Of a stretch of DNA of 64,000 bases, positions 10,673 through 21,889 are shown piece after piece (within the stretch, counting starts at the first letter, position 1; each line of letters starts with the position of its first letter). The stretch is from Allium sativum (lineage: Eukaryota; Streptophyta; Magnoliopsida; Asparagales; Amaryllidaceae). Made by a program: the position numbers and the translations under genes. The notes beneath the pieces were generated by a model that saw nothing but the letters and a program-made list of their open reading frames with translations, ran no database searches and was not told where the DNA came from. The stretch is from assembly GCA_030737875.1 (NCBI GenBank), contig CM060919.1, positions 808,959,160 to 809,023,159 of the forward strand. Reading direction: 5' to 3'.

Positions 10673-13309
10673 AGGTACCAAAGGAGGCTGAGGAACTGCA
10701 TTGCAAAAACTGAATCTAAACTGCTTTATATCTTTGAATCATCCTCAGTTCCTTAGCCAAATTCGTTGAGTCAGAGATTCTAGTTTACATTGATCTCAGG
10801 TATAATCTCTGAACACATCTTTGTAAATATTTTTTCCTTTGTCTATTTCTTCTTCTACCTCTTCTATTTTTTCCTTCTGATTGTTTTGATTTAATTTATC
10901 ACTGCCCTTTTTTCTGTGCTTCTTAACTTCCAATTACGGAATTCATGATCTTCTGGAAATTTGGTTCATCTTGAATAAAACTCTGATGTTGTTAAATTAC
11001 TTCCAGATCTTGAATTCAATTTTGTAATATTTCTGTAATTATTTTGAAGTTCATTTTCTGTCTTTTGAATTCCTAAGAGTGTTGACGTATTCTTGTTATA
11101 TCTTGAACACTGTTAATTTGAATTTTTTTTTTAAGATCTGAAAATTAAATGGGAATTCACACACCTCTGCTGTTCTGAGTTTATTCTAATTCATTTTAGA
11201 AAAGCTCAAAATATTATACTCATTACAGCATTCTGTTATTTATCAGTTGTGATAATTTCATTGATTTTCAGAATGGCTTGAATTTTCTAAACATGACTTA
11301 AATCAGTGATACATCTTAAAGCTCGTCTATATTCACGATTATTATGGTTGAAATTTGCTTGTTTGAAATCATTTGAAATTCTTGATATTTTGAATCACAC
11401 ACACCACCTAAATTTGAAATTATCAATCTTGTGTGACTGATTCATTATATTTCAAAAACTTGACATTGTTTCAAGTGATTTCAAATAAATTATTTTGGAT
11501 CATGAATATCTATCAAACCTGATGTAAGTGATTTTTTTTCTTTGGGCTTGTTTGAAATATTTTGGAAAAATTCTTTGAAAATTTGGGTATGAAAATCACT
11601 GTTATTTCATGATTATTTGATTCAAATATTTGTTTGTTTTAAAATCATTTGAAATTATTGATTCATTGAATCACACACATATCCTGAATTTGAAACTGTT
11701 TCTACTGTGCTGCTCTGATACTGTATTCAAATAACTGCCTGCTTTAATCTAACTACTGCTCTGATAATTGTGCCAAATTTGTATTCTTGTCTATTTGGAC
11801 TTTGTGTTTGAAATTTCGTTAATCTGAGATGTCTAGGGTGTGAATAAATTCCTCTACAAAGGAGACTACAATTGGTATCAGCTCTTTCATCCATATGTTT
11901 TGTTTTTCACCTTGTATAGACACCATACACATTTTTTCCCATTGTATAAATCTGTACATATCCCTCTTGTAATTGATTTTCAATTTTAAAATTATTTATT
12001 GATTATTCATTTAGAAATTGAAATAAATATCCAAATTGAACTGTATTTATAATTCATCAAAATTATTATCAGTGTTTGAAATTGTGATGAATTGTGACTG
12101 CAGCATATATTTCACAACAAGAGGAGACTTTATTTGGATTTTCATGATGGTTGAACATTCATTATAATAACTTTGAACTGGCAATTATTTCACGACCATT
12201 TTCATTATCTATCATCCTTCTGCCATTCATCGTGATTTTATAATAATGTGGAGAGTTTAATATTTTTTTTAAATCATCTTGAATAAACAGTGAAAATATT
12301 TGTGATGGAATTGTGGCTATGTTATTATTATTCAGAATTAGTGATAATTGAAATTTTCAACGGTCTTAGTACAGTTGATCATATTTCATAATATAAATAA
12401 TTTAGAAATTTATTTCACAGTCCATTTCTGTACCTGCCACATTTCTATCATTTATATTGGTTGTATATACCGAGGAGTTTTTCTATTTAAAGCTGAAAAT
12501 GATAAAATATATACATAAGTGTGTCTCTAACCTCATTTAAAAATTCAAGCTCTGTTATGCATGGTTATGAGACAACTTATAATTTAAGCTGCGACTGACC
12601 TCATTTAAAAATCCAAGCTCTGGTTATGGGTGGTCAGTGTGCTCTTAAATAAAATAAAAAGAAAAAGGAAATATTATGCTATAAACTAAAATTAATCTGG
12701 AACTCTCCTCAGGGTATAAAAACCAGCCTATCAATTCATCTTCTAATCTGTGAAATGTGTTGAAATCTTATGAAGTATTATGATTAGTTGATTATTGGGA
12801 TTTGAGAATATTCAATTTTGTCACTTAAATTGAATAATTAACTATAGTCCAAATCCGTCACCGTTTTTTGAACTTCATTTTTATGAAAAAAAATTGAAAT
12901 TCATATTTATATAACTCTCCTCATTTTTATAAAATTCATTGTAAATCCATCGTTCTACAATGTGAAATATGCCATCTGTTCTCGGATTATTATGATTTTT
13001 GTTTGACTGATTGAGATTTATGATGATCGTTCTTCCTCTTATGCTGAAATTATATTTTTAGTCAAAATTTTCATCTAAACTCTGTATCCTTTTGATGATA
13101 ACAAAAAGGGAAGAATGGATTGAGATTTTGATTTATGAGTGAATATTTTATAAATAATTTAATTTTGAAAATTCATTATTTTTCAGTTCAGTTCACTCAT
13201 ATAGGGGGGTTTTCTGTTGTAGGGGGAGCTTTCAAATAGAGGGAGTTCACTTCTTCACTCTCAAACACATTTATTATATTCAAAATCTTCATATTTGTTA
13301 GTCATCATC
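10673..13309 (+). other. Non-coding internal region of SIRE-like element where pol would be
   Basis: 2.6 kb of T-rich DNA with no ORF of note in either strand. A phrase of about 30 bp (CCTCATTTAAAAATCCAAGC and following) occurs twice, near 12533 and 12599. The 3' end has an extra purine-rich run (13216-13250, TAGGGGGAGC...AGAGGGAG) and TTTTGATGATAACAAAAAGG (about 13090), both usual near SIRE 3' ends. So the 3' untranslated part is kept while all pol domains are gone. Confidence 0.65.
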
Positions 13310-13322
13310 AAAAGGGGGAGAT
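13310..13322 (+). promoter_or_regulatory. Polypurine tract of SIRE-like element
   Basis: AAAAGGGGGAGAT lies directly before TGTTG of the 3' LTR, the standard plus-strand priming site. The preceding TCATCATC is typical of SIRE elements. Confidence 0.85.
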
Positions 13323-16300
13323 TGTTGTATATAACGGTGTTGTATACACAATTATATGATTTTTGTTTAATGATAACAACCAAATATATTTTATAAATGT
13401 GTTTGTTACTGTACTGTTCTATATTTACATCACAGACAGGAATGTAATATTTATATTTAAATAAAATACATCTGTACAGAAATTCAAATATTTACTGTAT
13501 TTTATTTAAAATATAAATATTATATTTCTAACATTCAAACAGTACATCTATTTTAACTCCACTATTTAATCACTTCACATATTTGTACTTATAAATAAAC
13601 AGAATAGAATAGACAAGTCTGTTTGACAACAATGAAATAATATTTTATTTCAAACAGATTCTGTTTATTACAAATAATCAGTACAATCACTTTTTCATAT
13701 ACATTAGCTCCTCATTATATCACTCAACACTCAGTACATTTTCACTTATACATTCACAGACTCAATATACAGTCACTTTTTATATACATTATTACAACTC
13801 TACAGTCTTCTGTCTTCTGTCTCTTCATTGCACAGTCAGTCCAGTCTTCATACCTGTCATTCACAGAAACACACATAGAGTATCTGGAACATAAGTAATA
13901 TTCTAAATTCTAGCAGATATATTTTTTATTTTAAAAATTTTATTTGCCTCAGTTTTTTGGTGTGTTTCTCATCATTTTTCATGACTTGATCTGATTCATC
14001 TGTGTCTAGGCAGACAGTTTGTATATGTACAGGGACAAGAAATTTTCTGAATGGCTGCATATACACACATGTATATATATATATACACACGTGTGCACTG
14101 CCACGCCAATTCAGTGTGCAACTGAGGAGTAGCCACGTGGACCTTCTCAACTCAGTGCACATGAAAATAAAGTCAACACATCTCAAAGTACAAAGAAAAT
14201 ATTCAAATGCCAAGCAACAAATACAAGTATAGTTTCAGAAACGACAAGCAATTGTCAAAACAGTTCAAGTGCAAAAGTGGTCGAGACAGGTTCAACATGG
14301 AAGATCAATGCAGCAACTAACAAGTACATCAGTTTAAAGAAAACAACATGTTCAAGAGAGTGGTAAGGATGGTAGTCAAATACATTGCCAAGTGAAGCCA
14401 CATTTTCAAATCAGCAATACTACATGAGTCGAGAATGCTCAAGGGTGCAACCGCAAGTGTGGCACATGGGCGAAGCATAGGTGAAACAGTCAACTCTACT
14501 ACATGGTGTACATGATCAAGTACACAGTGCAAGTGATACACAAAACTGATGCAAGCATAACAACAACAAAGCATTCATGGATATAGTCTCAGCAGTCAAG
14601 CTGCATGGTGTACACAAATAACAAGACTGGTTCATAAATATGATACAAACAGATCAAGACAGATTTAAACACAGATAAGGCAGCCTATCATGGCAGAGAA
14701 ATACAAGGCAGAAATGGTTTACACACACAAGATAGGTCAATGCAGCAACAAGTGAACAAATCAGCTTCAGGCAATGGTTCAGCAACATGATTCAGCATTG
14801 TTCAGAAAATTCAGGTGCATCCAAGTCAACAACTCAGCTAAGAAAAATGCAATTGAGCACTTCAGTTTTGTTAAAATGACTACATGAGTGCAACATGTTT
14901 TAGGCATGTGAACAAGTGGTGAAACAGAAAGTAAGTGCAACATGTTTCAAGCATGGTTCAACAAGGATTTTATAAGTATAACTTCAAATTGAATTCAAGG
15001 ATACACATGGCAGCATACTCAAAGTGATTGAGCTATCATGGTGAAGTGCAAATCAGCAAAGATGCAAGTTTTACATAGCATGGTTCGTCTCAGAAAAAAT
15101 AGAACAAATCTGTGTGAGAAATAGATCAGGTTTTGGCAATGGATAAAAGTGGAAAGTGATAACCATTCATGGAAGAAATCTGGGGAAAGTAATTGCTACT
15201 TTCCAGATTTTAGTCAAGCTACAAAATGGGCAGATGTTTTTTTTTAAGAAATGTTTTTGGCAACACTTAAAATAGAGAAATTTCAAAAGGAGAAAGTTTT
15301 TTTTTTGGAATTGATTTACTCAAAGACGACTATTTTAAATTTCAAATTGGAAAATCATTGATGACCAGAAAACCACTCAAGAAACTTCAAGCAAGAAACA
15401 ATGAATCATATATTTCCAAAATTCTTTGTGTTAATCAAAAGGGAAATTCAAGGCAACATTTTTTAGCATGCTTTATTTTTTTCCAGCAATCAAAATTTGC
15501 TCAAGTTATTTTTGGCAGTAGTTTTAAAGGGAGAAAACAATTTTGGGAAATTTTTTATCACAGAGATTTTGTTCGTTAATTTTTCATATATAGCCAGAAG
15601 TAATCTGTTCAAATTCAAGTGCCAAATCAATCAGGAAATCGCAAACTGTACTTTACAGAAATACAGAGGGACAACGAGCAAGACGTTTCATGTGTACAAT
15701 TTATAATCAGCATCAACGCAGTTATGGCAAACAAAAAAATAACATTTCAAGCAAAAGAGGAAACCGAAAATTTCAGATCAAATCATTCAATGAAATCAGA
15801 GCAATTAGAGGATTATATAATCCTATTTTATACACCGTTCTCATCACTGGCATTTGATTATCGAAACCACAAACAATTCAATCAAAAATTGAAACCAAGC
15901 ATCACAAATTCATGCAAAGAATCAAATCCGAATTACTCACAATTTTTTAGGGTTTCGTTCAAGTGAGAACTCCAGCAAATCGACATCAGAAAGCAAGCTA
16001 CAATGACAAGAGCCTTCAGAGATCAATATTCCAAAAGCAATCGATTTTGAATTGGGGTTTTGAGAAAACCCTAGTCCAGAAGTGTCGGCCGCCATTTCCA
16101 AGAAAAGAGGAACAGGGGTTCGGGTTCAAACAAATGAAGTAAAGTGTGGAACCACTTTTGAGTTGGCCGGCCTGCTCAAGTTATTTAAAGGGAGATTATT
16201 CTTCTTTTTTAATACTAGGGTTTTAGTTTATTTTTGTTGTATTTTTTAATTTGTTTTGTAAACCATTTCGAATAGTTTCTAGTGTCCGTAAAATAATAGG

Positions 16301-16674
16301 GTATCCAGTCAGGGTGTTGATTGACAGTTCCTAGAGTCTGTAAAATCTAGGTTACTGGTTACGGGAACGTAATCAAGGGAAATCTGATCGAGGGGATATC
16401 AGTCAGTCTAGGGTTTTGAGCGTAGGGTTAGAATAGGAGCAGAGTTTGCGAGTGTACATGGTCTTGTATGCGGGATATGTTCTATCACCTAGTAGAAACC
16501 TTAGGATTGCAGCAGTAGGCAAGGTTTTGCCGAAGCTGGGTATCTCTTGTGTCATTTAATTTCTGCATTTCTATTTCTACTACTATCTGTGATTTGTTTA
16601 TTTTCCCTTAATATCTTAAAAAATTGTAATTAAACCTATTCACCCCCCCCTCTAGTGTTAATCTAGATCCAACA
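13323..16674 (+). repeat. 3' LTR of SIRE-like Ty1/copia element (3352 bp)
   Basis: Direct repeat of 5962-9306, ending AGATCCAACA. Scattered differences by eye are consistent with an insertion that is not recent. The target duplication AAGAG follows at 16675-16679. Confidence 0.92.
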
Positions 16675-18843
16675 AAGAGTACATCCAAAGATAGATTCCC
16701 ATTCTTTGCATTTCATTAATAAGTCATCACGTTCTGCCTCTAAATCAATGACTTGATGATGCAGTTCATCCTTTTCTTCATCAAAATCAATAAAAGGATT
16801 GATATTTTTATCCCTCTTCACATCGAGGATGTTTTTAGCCTGTTTCTTTTTTTGAGTCTCCAATGTACCTATTTGTTCTTTTAAGCGTCGCACAACTAGT
16901 TCTTCGGACAAGGTAGGTCTGTCAATAGTATCACTGAGAGTCCCCATAAAGTCTTCTGGGCGTGGAGTAAATCGAATTCCCTTGTCAGCATAAAAGGAAA
17001 AGTCTCTGAGTGAATTTTCATGTTTTTATAAACAAATGAGCAACCGCTTATAGGATCAATTTTCAGAAAACAAACATCAATATTGAACCGCACAACTACC
17101 TACAATAAGAAAGTGAATACAGATGCAGTTCATATCCATGTAAATTAACATCAACTACAAGGGGTGTAACAAATTTTTTATTCTCTCCAATGTTCCCTTT
17201 GTACATATCACATATTAATTTCGCATGATGGGCTCTAAGTTTCTTTAATATCATATCCCTATCATCCCCCGGGAAGTTAAAAGATAGTTGAGGATACTTC
17301 ATATAAATATGCTTAAGCTCTCTTAGGGAACGATTTCTTCACCAAACCCACCATCTCCACATGATGTAAACGAAACATGTGATGAATTAGCATTCTTAGG
17401 GCCCAAGGGGTCACTTACAAACACAGAAAGCATTCCTTCCTCCCTACTATCCTTATCATGTCCACAGTTGGGGTCAGAATCATTGTTGTGGTCACCTATA
17501 TCACCGCCACCAATATGCAAAGTTGGATTACCGTCATTACCAAATACTGAACAATCAGAGGGCTCTTCAAAAAAAAAAAAGATCCTCAAGCCTCACCTTG
17601 TTCCCTTGAGAAACTTCAATATCCTATTTAGCCATCCTTATTTACCCCAAGATTCTTCTCTGAATGGATGGATGGATGGAAGGAAAATCCATGTCCAGAA
17701 ACTTGCCACAGTTATCATGATAAGCCAAAGAGAGAGCCTTTTCGTAATATTTCGCCACTACATCTGGAAGATGAACCTTCAAAAACAAGGAAATGCTGTC
17801 CTTAGTTTCCTAAATTATCTGTTTAGCATTGGAAAGCGTTGCCTCCTTTGTTCTCAGCCTCCTTCCATGCTCTACCAACATATCTGACTGCTTATGCTTA
17901 AGGGCCGAAACTTTAGCAGCTAAGGAACTATTGCCAGCATTTTCCCTCTCAAAGGACACTCTTAGCTGACCACATGCTTCCTCGTTGTTGCTCTTCCTAA
18001 AGTTAAATCATGAATTTTAGACGCTAACGCAACCTTCTCTTCTTTGAGCTCTTTCGTCTCACGAGATAAGGAAGCCACCATTGCCCCAGCAACGTGCCTA
18101 CCTTTGAATATCGAAAAAAGAATAACGTAATGTTAATCTTATATGAGGCCAACAAATAAAGAATGTATAAGAACAGAGTATGAACCAGAAGTTGTCACTT
18201 AACAGGGTAAAGACAAAAACCAGACCAATCCATAAAAGCAAACCCTGATATATCAGAAACATTAACAGAAGGTAAAATAGATCTAACAATATCATCAAAG
18301 TCCGAAGCTGGTAAAGGAGGGTTTACGGAGTCATGTTGTCGATAAAAAGGGAAGAGTGGTTCACACTCTCTTAAATCCGAAACTCCCTGAGAATCAGATC
18401 TTAAAAAGCCAGCAACAAAATCACTTCCTGTGGTCTCCACTAAAGAAGAACACGTGTTGGGAGAGTTTCCAAGAAAAAGGGCATGAGGACTGGATAATAA
18501 TCGACTACCAGGAGAACGGTTTCATCACCAAAAGGACAGAAGATAAAATTTGCCTTTCTATATCTCTTGATAGAGCCATTGCTAGCAAATGAAGCTACCC
18601 TCTTTTTAGACAATGACTTAAGATGGGTGGGAGTGTTTGGAGAAATAGGTGAATCATCCCCAAGAAAGATTGTCAAGAGAGAAGGTTGTCTAAGGAAATT
18701 TTGTCCCGAGGATAAGGCATGTTTGCGAAGAGATATCAAAGATAATAGAACAGAATACTGCCTCAATTCATCAGGAACTCCACCCACGGCGTTAACAACT
18801 TGAATCATCTTCGCTCCAAGCTTCACCTCCTTGGGGACAGATG

Positions 18844-18993
18844 CTGGAAAGAAATAATGATAAAAAAAAAGAGAGAGAGAAGAGAGAAGAAATGTCTGCC
18901 AGGGTCAATAAAAGTTCCTAATACTCCATAAGGACACCTTATGAAGAAATTTTTTGATCCTCAGTTGTTGTGCTCAATAATAAGATCACTTAC
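18844..18993 (-). other. Probable intron of the antisense gene
   Basis: On the minus strand the segment starts GTAAGTGATC and ends in a pyrimidine-rich tract plus TTTCCAG. It follows the codons for ...PNPTRKW, right after the conserved domain. The second Tat-type element has a GTAAGT...ACAG segment at the equivalent place (58049-58129). Confidence 0.55.
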
Positions 18994-19415
18994 CCATTTC
19001 CTCGTGGGATTCGGGTAAAGGATATGAGGTTCCGACCCCTCTGTTAAACAAAGAAGAGATTGCAGGATGTTGACATTAAGAGAAGTTCGACATGTCTCTA
19101 ACACTAGGGTTCCCAGTCATAAAAGAAGGGTATACACATTCGGAGATAGCTGAATGGGAGAAACTTTCAAGTAGCGCAGAAACTTAAGCACAAATTCCGG
19201 AAAGGGGAAGAAGCCCCCATGGATCATGTGAGTCATAGTGTAGGCAAAATACCCTTCTAGTGGATGATGGATAGTGTCTTATGGCAAAGCAGGAATGGCG
19301 GTAGTTCCGGCCATACCGAAATCACGGCAAATAGCGTCTACCTCCCCCTGAGTATTGACGGATAAATGTTGGAATATGGATGCCTCCTTTGAACAGTGCC
19401 CAACAAATTTGCTCA

Positions 19416-19423
19416 ACCTGGAG
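19416..19423. repeat. 8-bp target-site duplication ACCTGGAG (left) of MITE
   Basis: ACCTGGAG is repeated exactly at 19798-19805. Eight base pairs is the signature of hAT-superfamily insertion. Confidence 0.88.
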
Positions 19424-19797
19424 TAGGTATGGCAATTAGACCCGACCAGATGGACCCGGACCCGACCCGTCGGGTCTCTGTTCTAGGCGGGTCAGGTTTT
19501 GTCGGTTCTAAACTATACATTTCAAAAATCTGGACCCGACCCGAGCTGCAGTTCGGATCGGTTCGGGTTCAGTTGGATTATAGCACTAAAAATACATGTA
19601 TTTCAATGTTTTTTGGTTGGTTATTTCGGGTCGGGTCCATTCGGGTCGGGTCCATTCGGGTCGGGTTTGATTAGGTCTTAAATGTATTTTTCATCACCTA
19701 GACCCGACCCAAGACCCATCGGGTTTGGTTCGGGTTTGGGTCTTTTCCGGTCGGTTCAGTTCGGGTTTTCGGTTCTCGGTTCTGATTGCCAGCCCTA
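19424..19797. mobile_element. hAT-type MITE, 374 bp, GGGTCGGGT-rich
   Basis: Termini TAGGTATGGCAAT and ATTGCCAGCCCTA are inverted repeats matching at 11 of 13 positions, flanked by the exact 8-bp duplication ACCTGGAG. The interior is made of short GACCCG/CGGGTC and GGGTTCGG motifs and has no coding capacity. Movement would need a hAT transposase supplied elsewhere, and none is present in the window. It sits in the first exon of the minus-strand antisense gene, so it landed in an already resident Tat-type element. TAGGG-GGCAA ends are common for plant hAT MITEs. Confidence 0.88.
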
Positions 19798-19831
19798 ACC
19801 TGGAGTCGTTAATTTGTGGGATTCCAGACAT

Positions 19832-20470
19832 AATCCTACCAGGTGATATGGTGACATAAACGTGTGTTTTAATCTCATTCCCCTTCGATAAGTGCATGCA
19901 AATCACATATAGGCAAACAAATGATATATAGTTTTGTTAACCCACTAAACAATAATATTGACTATAAAATCGATGTCAACAAGTTAGATTGCTTTTTATC
20001 ACAAACTAGTTATCTATATAAAATCTTGCTCCCCAAATCTCGATAATGATTGAGGATAGACACAGTTTATTCAAATCACCATTAAACATCATCTCAAATA
20101 ATTATCGAAGGTTTAATCTGCACTAGAGCCATCAAAGCCCAATTCAGAGCATAGTCCAAACCAGGGATTAAGATTAAGGCAAGAAAACTCACGATTAGTT
20201 AAGGCTGAAACCTTGAACAGTAGTGTGGTAAATTTCGATGAACAGTAACCTCGCTTGAGTAAAATGTTATGCAAGAAAAAAGGAAGAAAAGAAAAGAAGA
20301 TTCCTTTTTGGCAAGAGTTCAACTTTTCATCTCTGTCACACATCTAAAATCAAATCAACGAGCATGATTCATGCTGGAAAAGCGAAAAGTCAGAAACCCT
20401 GCGCGATCAAAGCCTTACAGCCTCTTAGACGAGAAAAGCTTGACTTAATAGGTCCAAAATACCCCTTCAC
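19832..20470 (-). other. Upstream region of the antisense gene, between its ATG and the Tat 3' LTR
   Basis: No ORF worth calling. By analogy with 55901-57256 in the other Tat-type element it should hold the promoter of the minus-strand gene. I see no convincing TATA box. Confidence 0.35.
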
Positions 20471-20482
20471 TATGGGGGCAAA
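20471..20482 (+). promoter_or_regulatory. Polypurine tract of the + strand Tat-type element
   Basis: TATGGGGGCAAA lies immediately before TGTTACTACC. The G-run plus CAAA form is usual for Tat/Ogre elements. It fixes the element as + strand, opposite to the gene at 16675-19831. Confidence 0.7.
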
Positions 20483-21880
20483 TGTTACTACCTTAATAAC
20501 CCGAAGCAGGTTGACGGTGAAGGGTAATCAGATAACACAAGCACATAAGAATTATCCAAAAGCGAAAGCTAAACACCAGAGAGAACTCAAAGCCTACAGA
20601 TAACCGAAAGGGTCCACCCCGACGGTGTCTATCTGGCAGGAGGGTTCTGTAGCGAAAGGTCATCTAAGTTGGAAACTAAGAAAGAGGTTGACAAGAGCTC
20701 CGCTAATCAAAACCCAGAAAGACGGACGGGCTGTCGGTACTATCCTGCATCATACCGATACATTAGGAGATAAAGGCATCAAGGATATCAAGCCGGAAGT
20801 ACGCATAAGTTATCCGGAATCAGCTTCCGATACATCCACTACACTAAAATCGGAGGGTCAAATTGACAGACAACAGGAAAATCACTGGAAGCTACTTCCC
20901 AAAAAACCAGGCTATACCTGGAGGCACCACCGAAAGGCAAACCGGAATCCTAAAGGGGATACCTGCTATCCATACTAATTTGCTCAGTATCAACGACGAC
21001 AGGGTTCCGAACCGACAGTTATCTACATACATCACGAGGACAAACTCCTCAAAGTATTCATAAGGAAACCAGGAGCCTACACCTGAAAGCTAATACCGGG
21101 AGCACCAATGCCATCCGAAATCCAATTACATCAACAAGCTCATATCAAACTTGTAGGAGCCTAAACTGTCTGGGACCCTCAATCCAGAAGCTATAATCAG
21201 CACCACAAAGCGGCCAGAAGCTAAAACATCAGAAACTATGGAGAAAAGCGGCTGATAGAGGCTACTGCAGGCCCAATGGCCCAACAACAGAAGGGACCCC
21301 AAATTCTCTATAAATTAGACCTTAGGGGTCACATTTTGGGGACAATTTTTTCTCATTCTTAATCTTGTACTATTTCTCTATAGATTAAACCCTAATTCTA
21401 TAGATCAATTTGGTGATTTCTTCTATTCTATTCATGTATTCTAAATCAAAGATCAATAAAGTATGGATCAATACTTAGAGTGTTTCTTTAGGGTTTGTTA
21501 TATGATTTCTCAGTTATTGTTGCCACAATGTATTGTTTGCTTCCTACATGTATATAAGTCTATATCCAAACCTTTCCGCAAGCCAAGTGAAACACCCCTC
21601 TTCCTAGAAATTTTGACCCTTCCGCAAGCTCAGTGCAGAACCCCTTTCTACAAGTCGTTAAGTCATTTCACTTAGGGTTGCGCTTAGGAATACTTTATCC
21701 CAAGATAACTGTTGGTTTTTGAATCACTTAAGCGTGATACACACCCCATTGAGGGAAGAGTAACTACTCTTTTGGATTCCAAGCTTGATATCTAGGATAA
21801 GGTGAACTAACTCAAACTTGTGAAGGCTAAACAACCTATTTTTTCCCCTAGTTACACTTCCATAGACCTATCTTAGGTAC
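20483..21880 (+). repeat. 3' LTR of Tat-type element (right end uncertain)
   Basis: It starts TGTTACTACC after the PPT. The first 750 bp hold diverged phrases of the type AAACCAGG..TACCTGGAGGCACC. A TATA box (CTCTATAAATTAG, 21306-21318), a leader and an AATAAAG signal (about 21456) follow. I could not find a matching CA end. The sequence runs into a different LTR family near 21890, so the LTR may be truncated. Short frames here (20364-21063) are repeat-derived. Confidence 0.55.
21306..21318 (+). promoter_or_regulatory. Probable TATA box of the Tat-type LTR
   Basis: CTCTATAAATTAG, followed by a pyrimidine-rich leader (TTTTTTCTCATTCTTAATC) at the expected distance for an LTR transcript start. 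Confidence 0.5.
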
Positions 21881-21889
21881 TGATGAAAA

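Larger units (their letters stand above)
16675..19831 (-). pseudogene. Spliced antisense gene of a Tat-type gypsy element (Transposase_28/'putative gypsy type' class)
   Basis: Read on the minus strand from an ATG at 19831-19829. The first ~8 codons precede the MITE (19797-19424), and the frame resumes on its other side. At about 19260-19140 it encodes GFFPFPEFVLKFLRYLKVSP followed by Q-SPNVYTLL, the pattern I associate with PF04195-like proteins of plant gypsy elements. A probable intron is 18993-18844 (GTAAGTG...TTTCCAG). The next exon reads VPKEVKLGAKMIQVVNAVGG and then a Ser/Lys/Arg-rich part. A second intron may run from about 18206 (GTTAAGT) to about 18104. Downstream are charged coiled-coil segments (about 18100-17600, 16947-16675) and a Gly/Asp/Ser-rich part (17589-17323). 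Stops and frameshifts are present (for example TAA near 19280). Function is unknown. Orientation is opposite to the element PPT and LTR at 20471. The tail is at 5930-5961. Confidence 0.6.

Noticed and set aside
20364..21063. Three basic ORFs (79, 117 and 66 codons)
   Set aside because: They span the PPT and the 5' part of a Tat-type LTR made of diverged repeats. No domain, and no consistent frame.
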